NCBI GenBank assembly: GCA_039090855.1
Contig: CM077034.1
Span: 17,741,303 to 17,805,302, forward strand
DNA length: 64,000 bases
Direction of reading: 5' to 3'
DNA from: Macrothele yani
Lineage: Eukaryota; Arthropoda; Arachnida; Araneae; Macrothelidae
Position numbers and translations under genes: made by a program. Positions 36,973-48,850 of the stretch are shown in pieces; within the stretch, counting starts at the first letter, position 1, and every line of letters starts with the position of its first letter. The notes under the pieces are model-generated. The model did no database searches. It was given only the letters and a program-made list of their open reading frames with translations, and was not told the origin of the DNA.

Positions 36973-39900
36973 TTTTGTCGATATCTCTGTTTCTAAGAGT
37001 TCGTAAGCTCACGATTCCGTTTACAGCAATATCTGAGGGATTAAAAACCCGACTGAAAAATTTCTTTCTTTGGTCAGATCTATTGTTTTCCATACCGGTT
37101 CCATTGACTTTGTTTGAATAGCTTTGATAAATTTAATTTGCGTCAGAACGGATTCAAAAGACGTGCTTATATTACACCCGAAAATTCGGTGTCAACTTTC
37201 TTGTTTCAGCTCTTGTGGAAATCAAGAATTTGACTCTTTTTTTTTTTTTTTTTTTTTGTCGATATCTCTGTTTCTAAGAGTTCGTAAGCTCACGATTCCG
37301 TTTACAGCAATATCTGAGGGATTAAAAACCCGATTGAAAATCTTATTTCTTTGGTCAGATCTATTGTTTTCCATACCGGTTCCATTGACTTTGAATAGCT
37401 TTGATAAATTTATTTTGCGTCAGAACGGATTCAAAAGACGTGCTTATATTACACTCGAAAATTCGGTGTCATCTTTCTTGTTTCAGCTTTTGTGGAAATC
37501 AAGAATTTGACTCTTTTTTCTTTCTTTTTTTGTCGATATCTCTGTTTCTAAGAGTTCGTAAGCTCACGATTCCGTTTACAGCAATATCTGAGGGATTAAA
37601 AACCCGATTGAAAAACTTCTTTCTTTGGTCAGATCTATTGTTTTCCATACCGGTTCCATTGACTTTGAATAGTTTTGATAAATTTAATTTGCGTCAGAAC
37701 GGATTCAAAAGACGTGCTTATTACACCCGAAAATTCGGTGTCAACTTTCTTGTTTCAGCTCTTGTGGAAATCAAGAATTTGACTCTTTTTTTCTTTCTTT
37801 TTTTGTCGATATCTCTGTTTCTACGAGTTCGTAAGCTCACGATTCCGTTTACAGCAATATCTGAGGGATTAAAAACCCGATTGAAAATCTTCTTTCTTTG
37901 GTCAGATCTATTGTTTTCCATACCGGTTCCATTGACTTTGAATAGCTTTGATAAATTTAATTTGCGTCAGAACGGATTCAAAAGACGTGCTTATATTGCA
38001 CCCGAAAATTCGGTGTCAACTTTCTTGTTTCAGCTCTTGTGGAAATCAAGAATTTGACTCTTTTTTTCTTTTTTTTTTTTTTTGTCGATATCTCTGTTTC
38101 TAAGAGTTCGTAAGCTCACGATTCCGTTTACAGCAATATCTGAGGGATTAAAAACCCGATTGAAAATCTTCTTTCTTTGGTCAGATCTATTGTTTTCCAT
38201 ACCGGTTCCATTGACTTTGAATAGCTTTGATAAATTTAATTTGCGTTTTTCTTTCTTTTTTTGTCGATATCTCTGTTTCTACGAGTTCGTAAGCTCACGA
38301 TTCCGTTTACAGTTTGGTCAGATCTATTGTTTTCCATACCGGTTCCATTGACTTTGAATAGCTTTGATAAATTTAATTTGCGTCAGAACGGATTCAAAAG
38401 ACGTGCTTATTGCACCCGAAAATTCGGTGTCAACTTTCTTGTTTCAGCTCTTGTGGAAATCAAGAATTTGACTCTTCTTTTTCTTTTTTTTTTTGTCGAT
38501 ATCTCTGTTTCTAAGAGTTCGTAAGCTCACGATTCCGTTTACAGCAATATCTGAGGGATTAAAAACCCGATTGAAAATCTTCTTTCTTTGGTCAGATCTA
38601 TTGTTTTCCATACCGGTTCCATTGACTTTGAATAGCTTTGATAAATTTAATTTGCGTTTTTCTTTCTTTTTTTGTCGATATCTCTGTTTCTACGAGTTCG
38701 TAAGCTCACGATTCCGTTTACAGTTTGGTCAGATCTATTGTTTTCCATACCGGGTCCATTGACTTTGAATAGCTTTGATAAATTTAATTTGCGTCAGAAC
38801 GGATTCAAAAGACGTGCTTATTACACCCGAAAATTCGGTGTCAACTTTCTTGTTTCAGCTCTTGTGGAAATCAAGAATTTGACTCTTTTTTTCTTTCTTT
38901 TTTTGTCGATATCTCTGTTTCTAAGAGTTCGTAAGCTCACGATTCCGTTTACAGCAATATCTGAGGGATTAAAAACCCGATTGAAAATCTTCTTTCTTTG
39001 GTCAGATCTATTGTTTTCCATACTGGTTCCATTGACTTTGAATAGCTTTGATAAATTTAATTTGCGTCAGAACGGATTCAAAAGACGTGCTTATTACACC
39101 CGAAAATTCGGTGTCAACTTTCTTGTTTCAGCTCTTGTGGAAATCAAGAATTTGACTCTTTTTTTTCTTTCTTTTTTTGTCGATATCTCTGTTTCTAAGA
39201 GTTCGTAAGCTCACGATTCCGTTTACAGCAATATCTGAGGGATTAAAAACCCGATTGAAAATCTTCTTTCTTTGGTCAGATCTATTGTTTTCCATACCGG
39301 TTCCATTGACTTTGAATAGCTTTGATAAATTTAATTTGCGTCAGAACGGATTCAAAAGACGTGTTTATTACACCCGAAAATTCGGTGTCAACTTTCTTGT
39401 TTCAGCTCTTGGGGAAATCAAGAATTTGACTCTTTTTTTCTTTCTTTTTTTGTCGATATCTCTGTTTCTAAGAGTTCGTAAGCTCACGATTCCGTTTACA
39501 GCAATATCTGAGGGATTAAAAACCCGATTGAAAATCTTCTTTCTTTGGTCAGATCTATTGTTTTCCATACCGGTTCCATTGACTTTGAATAGCTTTGAGA
39601 AATTTAATTTGCGTCAGAACGGATTCAAAAGGCGTGCTTATTACACCCGAAAATTCGGTGTCAACTTTCTTGTTTCAGCTCTTGTGGAAATCAAGAATTT
39701 GACTCTTTTTTCTTTCTTTTTTTGTCGATATCTCTGTTTCTAAGAGTTCGTAAGCTCACGATTCCGTTTACAGCAATATCTGAGGGATTAAAAACCCGAT
39801 TGAAAATCTTCTTTCTTTGGTCAGATCTATTGTTTTCCATACCGGTTCCATTGACTTTGAATAGCTTTGATAAATTTAATTTGCGTTTTTCTTTCTTTTT

Positions 39901-42900
39901 TTGTCGATATCTCTGTTTCTACGAGTTCGTAAGCTCACGATTCCGTTTACAGTTTGGTCAGATCTATTGTTTTCCATACCGGGTCCATTGACTTTGAATA
40001 GCTTTGATAAATTTAATTTGCGTCAGAACGGATTCAAAAGACGTGCTTATTGCACCCGAAAATTCGGTGTCAACTTTCTTGTTTCAGCTCTTGTGGAAAT
40101 CAAGAATTTGACTCTTTTTTTTCTTTTTTTTTTGTCGTTATCTCTGTTTCTAAGAGTTCGTAAGCTCACGATTCCGTTTACAGCAATATCTGAGGGATTA
40201 AAAACCCGATTGAAAATCTCTTTCTTTGGTCAGATCTATTGTTTTCCATACCGGTTCCATTGACTTTGAATAGCTTTGATAAGTTTAATTTGCGTCAGAA
40301 CGGATTCAAAAGTCGTGCTTATTACACCCGAAAATTCGGTGTCAACTTTCTTGTTTCAGCTCTTGTGGAAATCAAGAATTTGACTCTTTTTTTCTTTCTT
40401 TTTTTGTCGATATCTCTGTTTCTAAGAGTTCGTAAGCTCACGATTCCGTTTACAGCAATATCTGAGGGATTAAAAACCCGATTGAAAATCTTCTTTCTTT
40501 GGTCAGATCTATTGTTTTCCATACCGGTTCCATTGACTTTGAATAGCTTTGATAAATTTAATTTGCGTCAGAACGGATTCAAAAGACGTGCTTATTACAC
40601 CCGAAAATTCGGTGTCAACTTTCTTGTTTCAGCTCTTGTGGAAATCAAGAATTTGACTCTTTTTTTCTTTTTTTTTTTTTTTGTCGATATCTCTGTTTCT
40701 AAGAGTTTGTAAGCTCACGATTCCGTTTACAGCAATATCTGAGGGATTAAAAACCCGATTGAAAATCTTCTTTCTTTGTTCAGATCTATTGTTTTCCATA
40801 CCGGTTCCATTGACTTTGAATAGCTTTGAGAAATTTAATTTGCGTCAGAACGGATTCAAAAGACGTGCTTATTACACCCGAAAATTCGGTGTCAAATTTC
40901 TTGTTTGAGCTCTTGTGGAAATCAAGAATTTGACTCTTTTTTTTTCTTTCTTTTTTTGTCGATATCTCTGTTTCTCAGAGTTCGTAAGCTCACGATTCCG
41001 CTTACAGCAATATCTGAGGGATTAAAATCCCGATTGAAAATCTTCTTTCTTTCGTCAGATCCATTGTTTTCCATACCGGTTCCATTGACTTTGAATCGCT
41101 TTGATAAATTTAATTTGCGTCAGAACGGATTCAAAAGACGTGCTTATTACACCCGAAAATTCGGTGTCAACTTTCTTGCTTCAGCTCATGTGGAAATCAA
41201 GAATTTGACTCTTTTTTTTCTTTCTTTTTTTTTTTTTTTTTTTTTTTTTGTCGATATCTCTGTTTCTAAGAGTTCGTAAGCTCACGATTCCGTTTACAGC
41301 AATATCTGAGGGATTAAAAACCCGATTGAAAATCTTCTTTCTTTGGTCAGATCTATTGTTTTCCATACCGGTTCCATTGACTTTGAATAGCTTTGATAAA
41401 TTTAATTTGCGTTTTTCTTTCTTTTTTTGTCGATATCTCTGTTTCTAAGAGTTCGTAAGCTCACGATTCCGTTTACAGCAATATCTGAGGGATTAAAAAC
41501 CCGATTGAAAATCTTCTTTCTTTGGTCAGATCTATTGTTTTCCATACCGGTTCCATTGACTTTGAATAGCTTTGATAAATTTAATTTGCGTCAGAACGGA
41601 TTCAAAAGACGTGCTTATTACACCCGAAAATTCGGTGTCAACTTTCTTGTTTGAGCTCTTGTGGAAATCAAGAATTTGACTCTTTTTTTCTTTCTTTTTT
41701 TGTCGATATCTCTGTTTCTCAGAGTTCGTAAGCTCACGATTCCGCTTACAGCAATATCTGAGGGATTAAAATCCCGATTGAAAATCTTCTTTCTTTCGTC
41801 AGATCTATTGTTTTCCATACCGGTTCCATTGACTTTGAATGGCTTTGATAAATTTAATTTGCGTCAGAACGGATTCAAAAGACGTGCTTATTACACCCGA
41901 AAATTCTGTGTCAACTTTCTTGTTTCAGCTCTTCTGGAAATCAAGAATTTGACTCTTTTTTTTACTTTCTTTTTTTGTCGATATCTCTGTTTCTAAGAGT
42001 TCGTAAGCTCACGATTCCGTTTACAGCAATATCTGAGGGTTTAAAAACCCGATTGAAAATCTTCTTTCTTTGGTCAGATCTATTGTTTTCCATACCGGTT
42101 CCATTGACTTTGAATAGCTTTGATAAATTTAATTTGCGTCAGAACGGATTCAAAAGGCGTGCTTATTACACCCGAAAATTCGGTGTCAACTTTCTTGTTT
42201 CAGCTCTTGTGGAAATCAAGAATTTGACTCTTTTTTTTTTCTTTCTTTTTTTGTCGATATCTCTGTTTCTAAGAGTTCGTAAGCTCACGATTCCGTTTAC
42301 AGCAATATCTGAGGGATTAAAAACCCGATTGAAAATCTTCTTTCTTTGGTCAGATCTATTGTTTTCCATACCGGTTCCATTGACTTTGAATAGCTTTGAT
42401 AAATTTAATTTGCGTTTTTCTTTCTTTTTTGTCGATATCTCTGTTTCTACGAGTTCGTAAGCTCACGATTCCGTTTACAGTTTGGTCAGATCTATTGTTT
42501 TCCATACCGGGTCCATTGACTTTGAATAGCTTTGATAAATTTAATTTGCGTCAGAACGGATTCAAAAGACGTGCTTATTGCACCCGAAAATTCGGTGTCA
42601 ACTTTCTTGTTTCAGCTCTTGTGGAAATCAAGAATTTGACTCTTTTTTTCTTTTTTTTTTTGTCGTTATCTCTGTTTCTAAGAGTTCGTAAGCTCACGAT
42701 TCCGTTTACAGCAATATCTGAGGGATTAAAAACCCGATTGAAAATCTCTTTCTTTGGTCAGATCTATTGTTTTCCATACCGGTTCCATTGACTTTGAATA
42801 GCTTTGATAAGTTTAATTTGCGTCAGAACGGATTCAAAAGTCGTGCTTATTACACCCGAAAATTCGGTGTCAACTTTCTTGTTTCAGCTCTTGTGGAAAT

Positions 42901-44768
42901 CAAGAATTTGACTCTTTTTTTTTTCTTTCTTTTTTTGTCGATATCTCTGTTTCTAAGAGTTCGTAAGCTCACGATTCCGTTTACAGCAATATCTGAGGGA
43001 TTAAAAACCCGATTGAAAATCTTCTTTCTTTGGTCAGATCTATTGTTTTCCATACCGGTTCCATTGACTTTGAATAGCTTTGAGAAATTTAATTTGCGTC
43101 AGAACGGATTCAAAAGACGTGCTTATTACACCCGAAAATTCGGTGTCAAATTTCTTGTTTGAGCTCTTGTGGAAATCAAGAATTTGACTCTTTTTTCTTT
43201 TTTTTTTTTTGTCGATATCTCTGTTTCTAAGAGTTTGTAAGCTCACGATTCCGTTTACAGCAATATCTGAGGGATTAAAAACCCGATTGAAAATCTTCTT
43301 TCTTTGTTCAGATCTATTGTTTTCCATACCGGTTCCATTGACTTTGAATAGCTTTGAGAAATTTAATTTGCGTCAGAACGGATTCAAAAGACGTGCTTAT
43401 TACACCCGAAAATTCGGTGTCAAATTTCTTGTTTGAGCTCTTGTGGAAATCAAGAATTTGACTCTTTTTTTTCTTTCTTTTTTTGTCGATATCTCTGTTT
43501 CTCAGAGTTCGTAAGCTCACGATTCCGCTTACAGCAATATCTGAGGGATTAAAATCCCGATTGAAAATCTTCTTTCTTTCGTCAGATTCATTGTTTTCCA
43601 TACCGGTTCCATTGACTTTGAATAGCTTTGATAAATTTAATTTGCGTCAGAACGGATTCAAAAGACGTGCTTATTACACCCGAAAATTCGGTGTCAACTT
43701 TCTTGCTTCAGCTCATGTGGAAATCAAGAATTTGACTCTTTTTTTCTTTCTTTTTTTTTTTTTTTTTTTTTGTCGATATCTCTGTTTCTAAGAGTTCGTA
43801 AGCTCACGATTCCGTTTACAGCAATATCTGAGGGATTAAAAACCCGATTGAAAATCTTCTTTCTTTGGTCAGATCTATTGTTTTCCATACCGGTTCCATT
43901 GACTTTGAATAGCTTTTGATAAATTTAATTTGCGTTTTTCTTTCTTTTTTTGTCGATATCTCTGTTTCTAAGAGTTCGTAAGCTCACGATTCCGTTTACA
44001 GCAATATCTGAGGGATTAAAAACCCGATTGAAAATCTTCTTTCTTTGGTCAGATCTATTGTTTTCCATACCGGTTCCATTGACTTTGAATAGCTTTGATA
44101 AATTTAATTTGCGTCAGAACGGATTCAAAAGACGTGCTTATTACACCCGAAAATTCGGTGTCAACTTTCTTGTTTGAGCTCTTGTGGAAATCAAGAATTT
44201 GACTCTTTTTTTTCTTTCTTTTTTTGTCGATATCTCTGTTTCTCAGAGTTCGTAAGCTCACGATTCCGCTTACAGCAATATCTGAGGGATTAAAATCCCG
44301 ATTGAAAATCTTCTTTCTTTGTTCAGATCTATTGTTTTCCATACCGGTTCCATTGACTTTGAATAGCTTTGAGAAATTTAATTTGCGTCAGAACGGATTC
44401 AAAAGACGTGCTTATTACACCCGAAAATTCGGTGTCAAATTTCTTGTTTGAGCTCTTGTGGAAATCAAGAATTTGACTCTTTTTTTTTTTCTTTCTTTTT
44501 TTGTCGATATCTCTGTTTCTCAGAGTTCGTAAGCTCACGATTCCGCTTACAGCAATATCTGAGGGATTAAAATCCCGATTGAAAATCTTCTTTCTTTCGT
44601 CAGATCCATTGTTTTCCATACCGGTTCCATTGACTTTGAATAGCTTTGATAAATTTAATTTGCGTCAGAACGGATTCAAAAGACGTGCTTATTACACCCG
44701 AAAATTCGGTGTCAACTTTCTTGCTTCAGCTCATGTGGAAATCAAGAATTTGACTCTTTTTTTTTCTT

Positions 44769-44803
<35 letters not shown>

Positions 44804-46310
44804 TCGATATCTCTGTTTCTAAGAGTTCGTAAGCTCACGATTCCGTTTACAGCAATATCTGAGGGATTAAAAACCCGATTGAAAATCTTCTTTCTTTGGT
44901 CAGATCTATTGTTTTCCATACCGGTTCCATTGACTTTGAATAGCTTTGATAAATTTAATTTGCGTTTTTCTTTCTTTTTTTGTCGATATCTCTGTTTCTA
45001 AGAGTTCGTAAGCTCACGATTCCGTTTACAGCAATATCTGAGGGATTAAAAACCCGATTGAAAATCTTCTTTCTTTGGTCAGATCTATTGTTTTCCATAC
45101 CGGTTCCATTGACTTTGAATAGCTTTGATAAATTTAATTTGCGTCAGAACGGATTCAAAAGACGTGCTTATTACACCCGAAAATTCGGTGTCAACTTTCT
45201 TGTTTGAGCTCTTGTGGAAATCAAGAATTTGACTCTTTTTTTTCTTTCTTTTTTTGTCGATATCTCTGTTTCTCAGAGTTCGTAAGCTCACGATTCCGCT
45301 TACAGCAATATCTGAGGGATTAAAATCCCGATTGAAAATCTTCTTTCTTTCGTCAGATCTATTGTTTTCCATACCGGTTCCATTGACTTTGAATGGCTTT
45401 GATAAATTTAATTTGCGTCAGAACGGATTCAAAAGACGTGCTTATTACACCCGAAAATTCTGTGTCAACTTTCTTGTTTCAGCTCTTCTGGAAATCAAGA
45501 ATTTGACTCTTTTTTTTACTTTCTTTTTTTGTCGATATCTCTGTTTCTAAGAGTTCGTAAGCTCACGATTCCGTTTACAGCAATATCTGAGGGTTTAAAA
45601 ACCCGATTGAAAATCTTCTTTCTTTGGTCAGATCTATTGTTTTCCATACCGGTTCCATTGACTTTGAATAGCTTTGATAAATTTAATTTGCCTCAGAACG
45701 GATTCAAAAGACGTGCTTATTACACCCGAAAATTCGGTGTCAACTTTCTTGTTTGAGCTCTTGTGGAAATCAAGAATTTGACTCTTTTTTTTCTTTCTTT
45801 TTTTGTCGATATCTCTGTTTCTCAGAGTTCGTAAGCTCACGATTCCGCTTACAGCAATATCTGAGGGATTAAAATCCCGATTGAAAATCTTCTTTCTTTC
45901 GTCAGATCTATTGTTTTCCATACCGGTTCCATTGACTTTGAATGGCTTTGATAAATTTAATTTGCGTCAGAACGGATTCAAAAGACGTGCTTATTACACC
46001 CGAAAATTCTGTGTCAACTTTCTTGTTTCAGCTCTTGTGGAAATCAAGAATTTGACTCTTTTTTTTTCTTTCTTTTTTTGTCGATATCTCTGTTTCTAAG
46101 AGTTCGTAAGCTCACGATTCCGTTTACAGCAATATCTGAGGGTTTAAAAACCCGATTGAAAATCTTCTTTCTTTGGTCAGATCTATTGTTTTCCATACCG
46201 GTTCCATTGACTTTGAATAGCTTCGATAAATTTAATTTGCGTCAGAACGGATTCAAAAGACGTGCTTATTTACACCCGAAAATGCGGTGTCATCTTTCTT
46301 GTTTTTTTGG
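36973..46310. repeat. Satellite D: ~275-bp tandem repeat, about 35 units, 9.3 kb
   Basis: A unit runs TGTCGATATCTCTGTTTCTA, then TTCCGTTTACAGCAATATCT, GGTCAGATCTATTGTTTTCC, TTGCGTCAGAACGGATTC, ACACCCGAAAATTCGG and AATCAAGAATTTGACTC, and ends in a T-tract of very variable length (about 10 to more than 30). Short units of about 179 bp lacking the GTCAGAACGG-to-GACTC part recur (e.g. near 38082, 38493, 39722, 41248, 44820). Marker variants show larger duplications: the GTCGTTATCTCTG variant recurs 2.5 kb apart (40134, 42662), and the variant with a long T-tract recurs near 41230, 43757 and 44775. Open frames up to 218 codons occur in both directions but vary only as the repeats do. Confidence 0.96.
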
Positions 46311-46317
46311 GGTTTTT

Positions 46318-46415
46318 TTTATTCGAAGTTTAACGACCACCGTGAGCAACCCAACAGGAAATAAGCAGCCGCCCGTCCCTAATTCAGGGCCACTGCTTCC
46401 AGCAGAGCCGTAACA
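46318..46415 (-). mobile_element. SINE1 tail fragment at satellite D edge
   Basis: AAGTTTAACGACCACCGTGA through CCGTCCCTAATTCAGGG matches the SINE1 tail in minus orientation, diverged and truncated near GAGCCGTAAC. It directly abuts the last satellite D unit. Confidence 0.8.
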
Positions 46416-46848
46416 CCCGGGCGCAGCTCAAGAGAGGGCGCAGAAATCACCGTTTGGAATGAGATTAGAATTGGAACTGAAACTTTTACACAAGTTTTTG
46501 GCGCAATTAAAATTAGAATTTTCTCCTTAAAATGTTCGGGAGTTGTTAATTGCTCACATTCAGTAATGAAGGCGTTGTTGTATAGTCCGTCCAACTGAAG
46601 AAGAACCATGGCCCCTTTCTGCAGCAATGGGGCCACCAGTCTTTTTTAGTTGGATGGACTTATACGTGCGTTGCAAGATAGGGATGTTATTCACATTTTT
46701 GAAGATTCTCTAAAGGCTATTCAGTCTTTATTGTGGCTGCATGCTATGAATGTCAGCTACTTTCGGTCCGCTTGACGCCGTGCCGAAAGTCCGAACTCCG
46801 AAGCGGTAGCGAAAAGCTGCAGAAACAGTCACATTTTGATTGTGACTT
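46416..46848. other. No gene seen
   Basis: Open frame 46379-46636 (minus) overlaps the SINE fragment and has no recognisable domain. Confidence 0.3.
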
Positions 46849-47187
46849 TTTTACGCCTAGTTTCGTTAGAACTTAGAATTGGCCAATTTTTACGCCTAGT
46901 TTCGTTAGAACTTAGAATTGGCCAATTTTTACCCCTAGTTTCGTTAGAACTTAGAATTGGCCAATTTTTACGCCTAGTTTCGTTAGAACTTAGAAATGGC
47001 CAATTTTTACGCCTAGTTTCGTTAGAACTTAGAATTGGCCAATTTTTACGCTTTGTTTCGTTAGAACTTAGAATTGGCCAATTTTTACGCCTAGTTTCGT
47101 TAGAACTTAGAATTGGCCAATTTTTACGCCTAGTTTCGTTAGAACTTAGAATTGGCCAATTTTTACGCCTAGTTTCGTCAGAAAGTC
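46849..47187. repeat. 39-bp minisatellite, about 8.7 copies
   Basis: Unit TTTTTACGCCTAGTTTCGTT + AGAACTTAGAATTGGCCAA, nearly identical copies. Because 39 is a multiple of three it yields a repetitive 118-codon open frame (FLRLVSLELRIGQ repeated); not a gene on present evidence. Confidence 0.95.
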
Positions 47188-47384
47188 TTTGAAGTGCTGT
47201 TATGTTTTTGAAATTGTATCTGCTTTTTGCTGTCTTTAATTTAAACCTATTTTTCTTGAAAATTCTTCTCTGTAGCTTGTGCTAGCTTAAATGTTAAATT
47301 TTCAATGTTGTTTCTTGTTCTTATGGTATGTGTGTGTGTCTGATAGAGAGAGAGAGAGAAATAAAGAGAAAGAGAGATCAAACA
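47188..47384. repeat. Spacer with TG and GA microsatellites
   Basis: TGTGTGTGTGT near 47327-47340 and GAGAGAGAGAGAG near 47346-47379; no gene. Confidence 0.7.
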
Positions 47385-48010
47385 AAGATCTTCGCTCTAT
47401 CCCCGCTTATAAGTGAGACACAGAAAAATTCTCATTGGCCGCCACCGAGAGTCGAACCCAGGGTCTTCCAGTTACGCGCCGGATATGCTTCCGCTACACC
47501 ACAGCGGCCTGGAATTCCTCCAGACTCACACAAGCTAACTGCCAAGCCAATTTGGCAGGTTGCTTCTTGGAGCCCCACACAATGCTGGGGATTCACCAAA
47601 GATGGTAAGCAGCAACTGAAGAAATAATTAGAAGGCGAATGAATAATTAATACAGACATTTACTGTGGACGAGGAACATCAAACAAAGATCTTCGCTCTT
47701 TCCACGTTTATAAGTGAGTCACGGAAAAATTCTCATTGGCCGCCACCGAGAGTCGAACCCAGGGTCTTCCAGTTACGCGCCGGATATGCTTCCGCTACAC
47801 CACAGCGGCCTGGAATTCCTCCAGACTCACACACGCTAACTGCCAAGCCAATTTGGCAGGTTGCTTCTTGGAGCCCAGCACAACGCTGGGGATTCACCAA
47901 AGATGGTAAGCAGCAACTGAAGAAATAATTAGAAGGCGAATGAATAATTAATACAGACATTTAACGTGGACCAGGAACATCAAACAAAGATCTTCGCTCT
48001 TTCCACGTTT
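47385..48010 (-). repeat. SINE2-derived tandem pair plus partial third unit
   Basis: Two head-to-tail units of about 301 bp, each with a tRNA-like head on the minus strand (about 47433-47507 and 47734-47808): acceptor GCCGCTG pairing with a TGGCGGC-type 3' strand, box A-like GGTGTAGCGGAAGCATATC, box B GGTTCGACTC. The non-head part contains GCCAATTTGGC and GGCGAATGAATAATTAATAC. A third unit starts at about 47960 but is cut off at CCACGTTTAT, where a SINE1 array begins. Confidence 0.9.
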
Positions 48011-48425
48011 ATCAATCAATGAATGGATGTTGCGTTTGTCTTACGGCACTGTTCTCTCCCTTCCCTGGAACCAGTGACCCTAAATTAGGGACGGGCGACT
48101 GCTTATAGCCCATTGAGTTGCTCAGTCGTTAAACCTCCAATCAATGAATGAATGGATGTTGTGTTTGTCTTACAGCACTGGCCCTCTCCCTTCCCTGGAA
48201 CCATTGACCCTGAATTAGGGACGGGCGACTGCTTATAGCCCATTGAGTTGCTCACGGTGGTCGTTAAACCTCCAATCAATCAATGAATGGATGTTGTGTT
48301 TGTCTTACGGCACTGGCTCTCTCCCTTCCCTGGAACCAGTGACCCTAAATTAGGGACGGGCGACTGCTTATAGCCCGTTGAGTTGCTCACGGTGGTCGTT
48401 AAACCTTCAATCGAAAAAAAAAAAA
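48011..48425 (+). repeat. SINE1 tail-only trimer, plus orientation, with poly-A
   Basis: Units start GAATGGATGTTG at 48021, 48150 and 48285 (periods 129 and 135). None has a tRNA-like head. The last ends ...GTCGTTAAACCTTCAATC plus a 12-base poly-A. Its left edge lies inside a SINE2 unit, so SINE1 inserted into, or recombined with, the SINE2 array. Confidence 0.92.
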
Positions 48426-48741
48426 ACCGGATGAAAAATGTTGGCCCGGAACCGACCCAGACACTTCCGTCATTCAATTGGACCTGACCCGTACCAAAAC
48501 CCCCTGGAGAGAAAGCCCCATCGCGCGAACTACGAAGGAGTGTGACGTCACGGTCAGAGGGCCATCGCAATCCCTCTCTCCAGAGAGGTCAAAGGACAAG
48601 CGTAAAGGGAATGCCGATGTTAGCTTCGCGTTCTTGCGGCATTGATCAGTATTGAGCTTTCGGTAGTCGTGCACGTGAGTAAGCATTTTTATACAACATG
48701 CCTGGAAAATATTGAGTGCCTTTATATAGATCTCATTACAA
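48426..48741. other. Unassigned; contains a CRE palindrome
   Basis: No gene recognised. TGACGTCA lies at about 48542-48549. This stretch leads to the THAP-like exon candidate and could hold its upstream part, but no zinc-ligand Cys pair with THAP spacing was found. Confidence 0.25.
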
Positions 48742-48850
48742 AGCACATACAAAGGCCACTGTTTTCAGCTTTCCTGAAAGTGAAAGCTTTAGAAGAAGGC
48801 GGATTTCTTCCGTACCAATGAAGAATCTTGAACCCGCCGTGAATTCAAAG
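48742..48850 (+). CDS. Candidate THAP-like exon fragment
   Basis: In the frame with codons starting at 48761 one reads VFSFPESESFRRRRISSVP then MKNLEPAVNSKV. The pattern (V/F-F-x-F-P, R-x-x-x-x-x-x-x-P, x-x-L-x-P-x-x-x-S-x-V) resembles the middle of a THAP DNA-binding domain, where F-P, R-x-W and S-x-V/C-x-x-H-F are conserved. The tryptophan is replaced (I) and the final C-x-x-H ligand pair is not present, because the sequence reaches AAG/GTTAGT, a plausible 5' splice donor at 48851. THAP domains occur in P-element-type transposases and in host regulators. It may be a transposon exon or a chance match. Confidence 0.3.

Noticed and set aside
37124..46413. Many open frames on both strands in satellite D
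   Set aside because: Same units read in register; both strands are open, which points to composition. T-tracts give improbable poly-Phe or poly-Lys.
46836..47192. 118-codon frame with 13-residue repeats as a leucine-rich protein
   Set aside because: Exactly a 39-bp DNA repeat with near-identical copies, including wobble positions; no flanking coding sequence.
48426..48760. Promoter for the THAP-like exon based on TGACGTCA
   Set aside because: The same CRE core also occurs in unrelated repeats here (fold-back units, 49952), so it is not evidence of a promoter.
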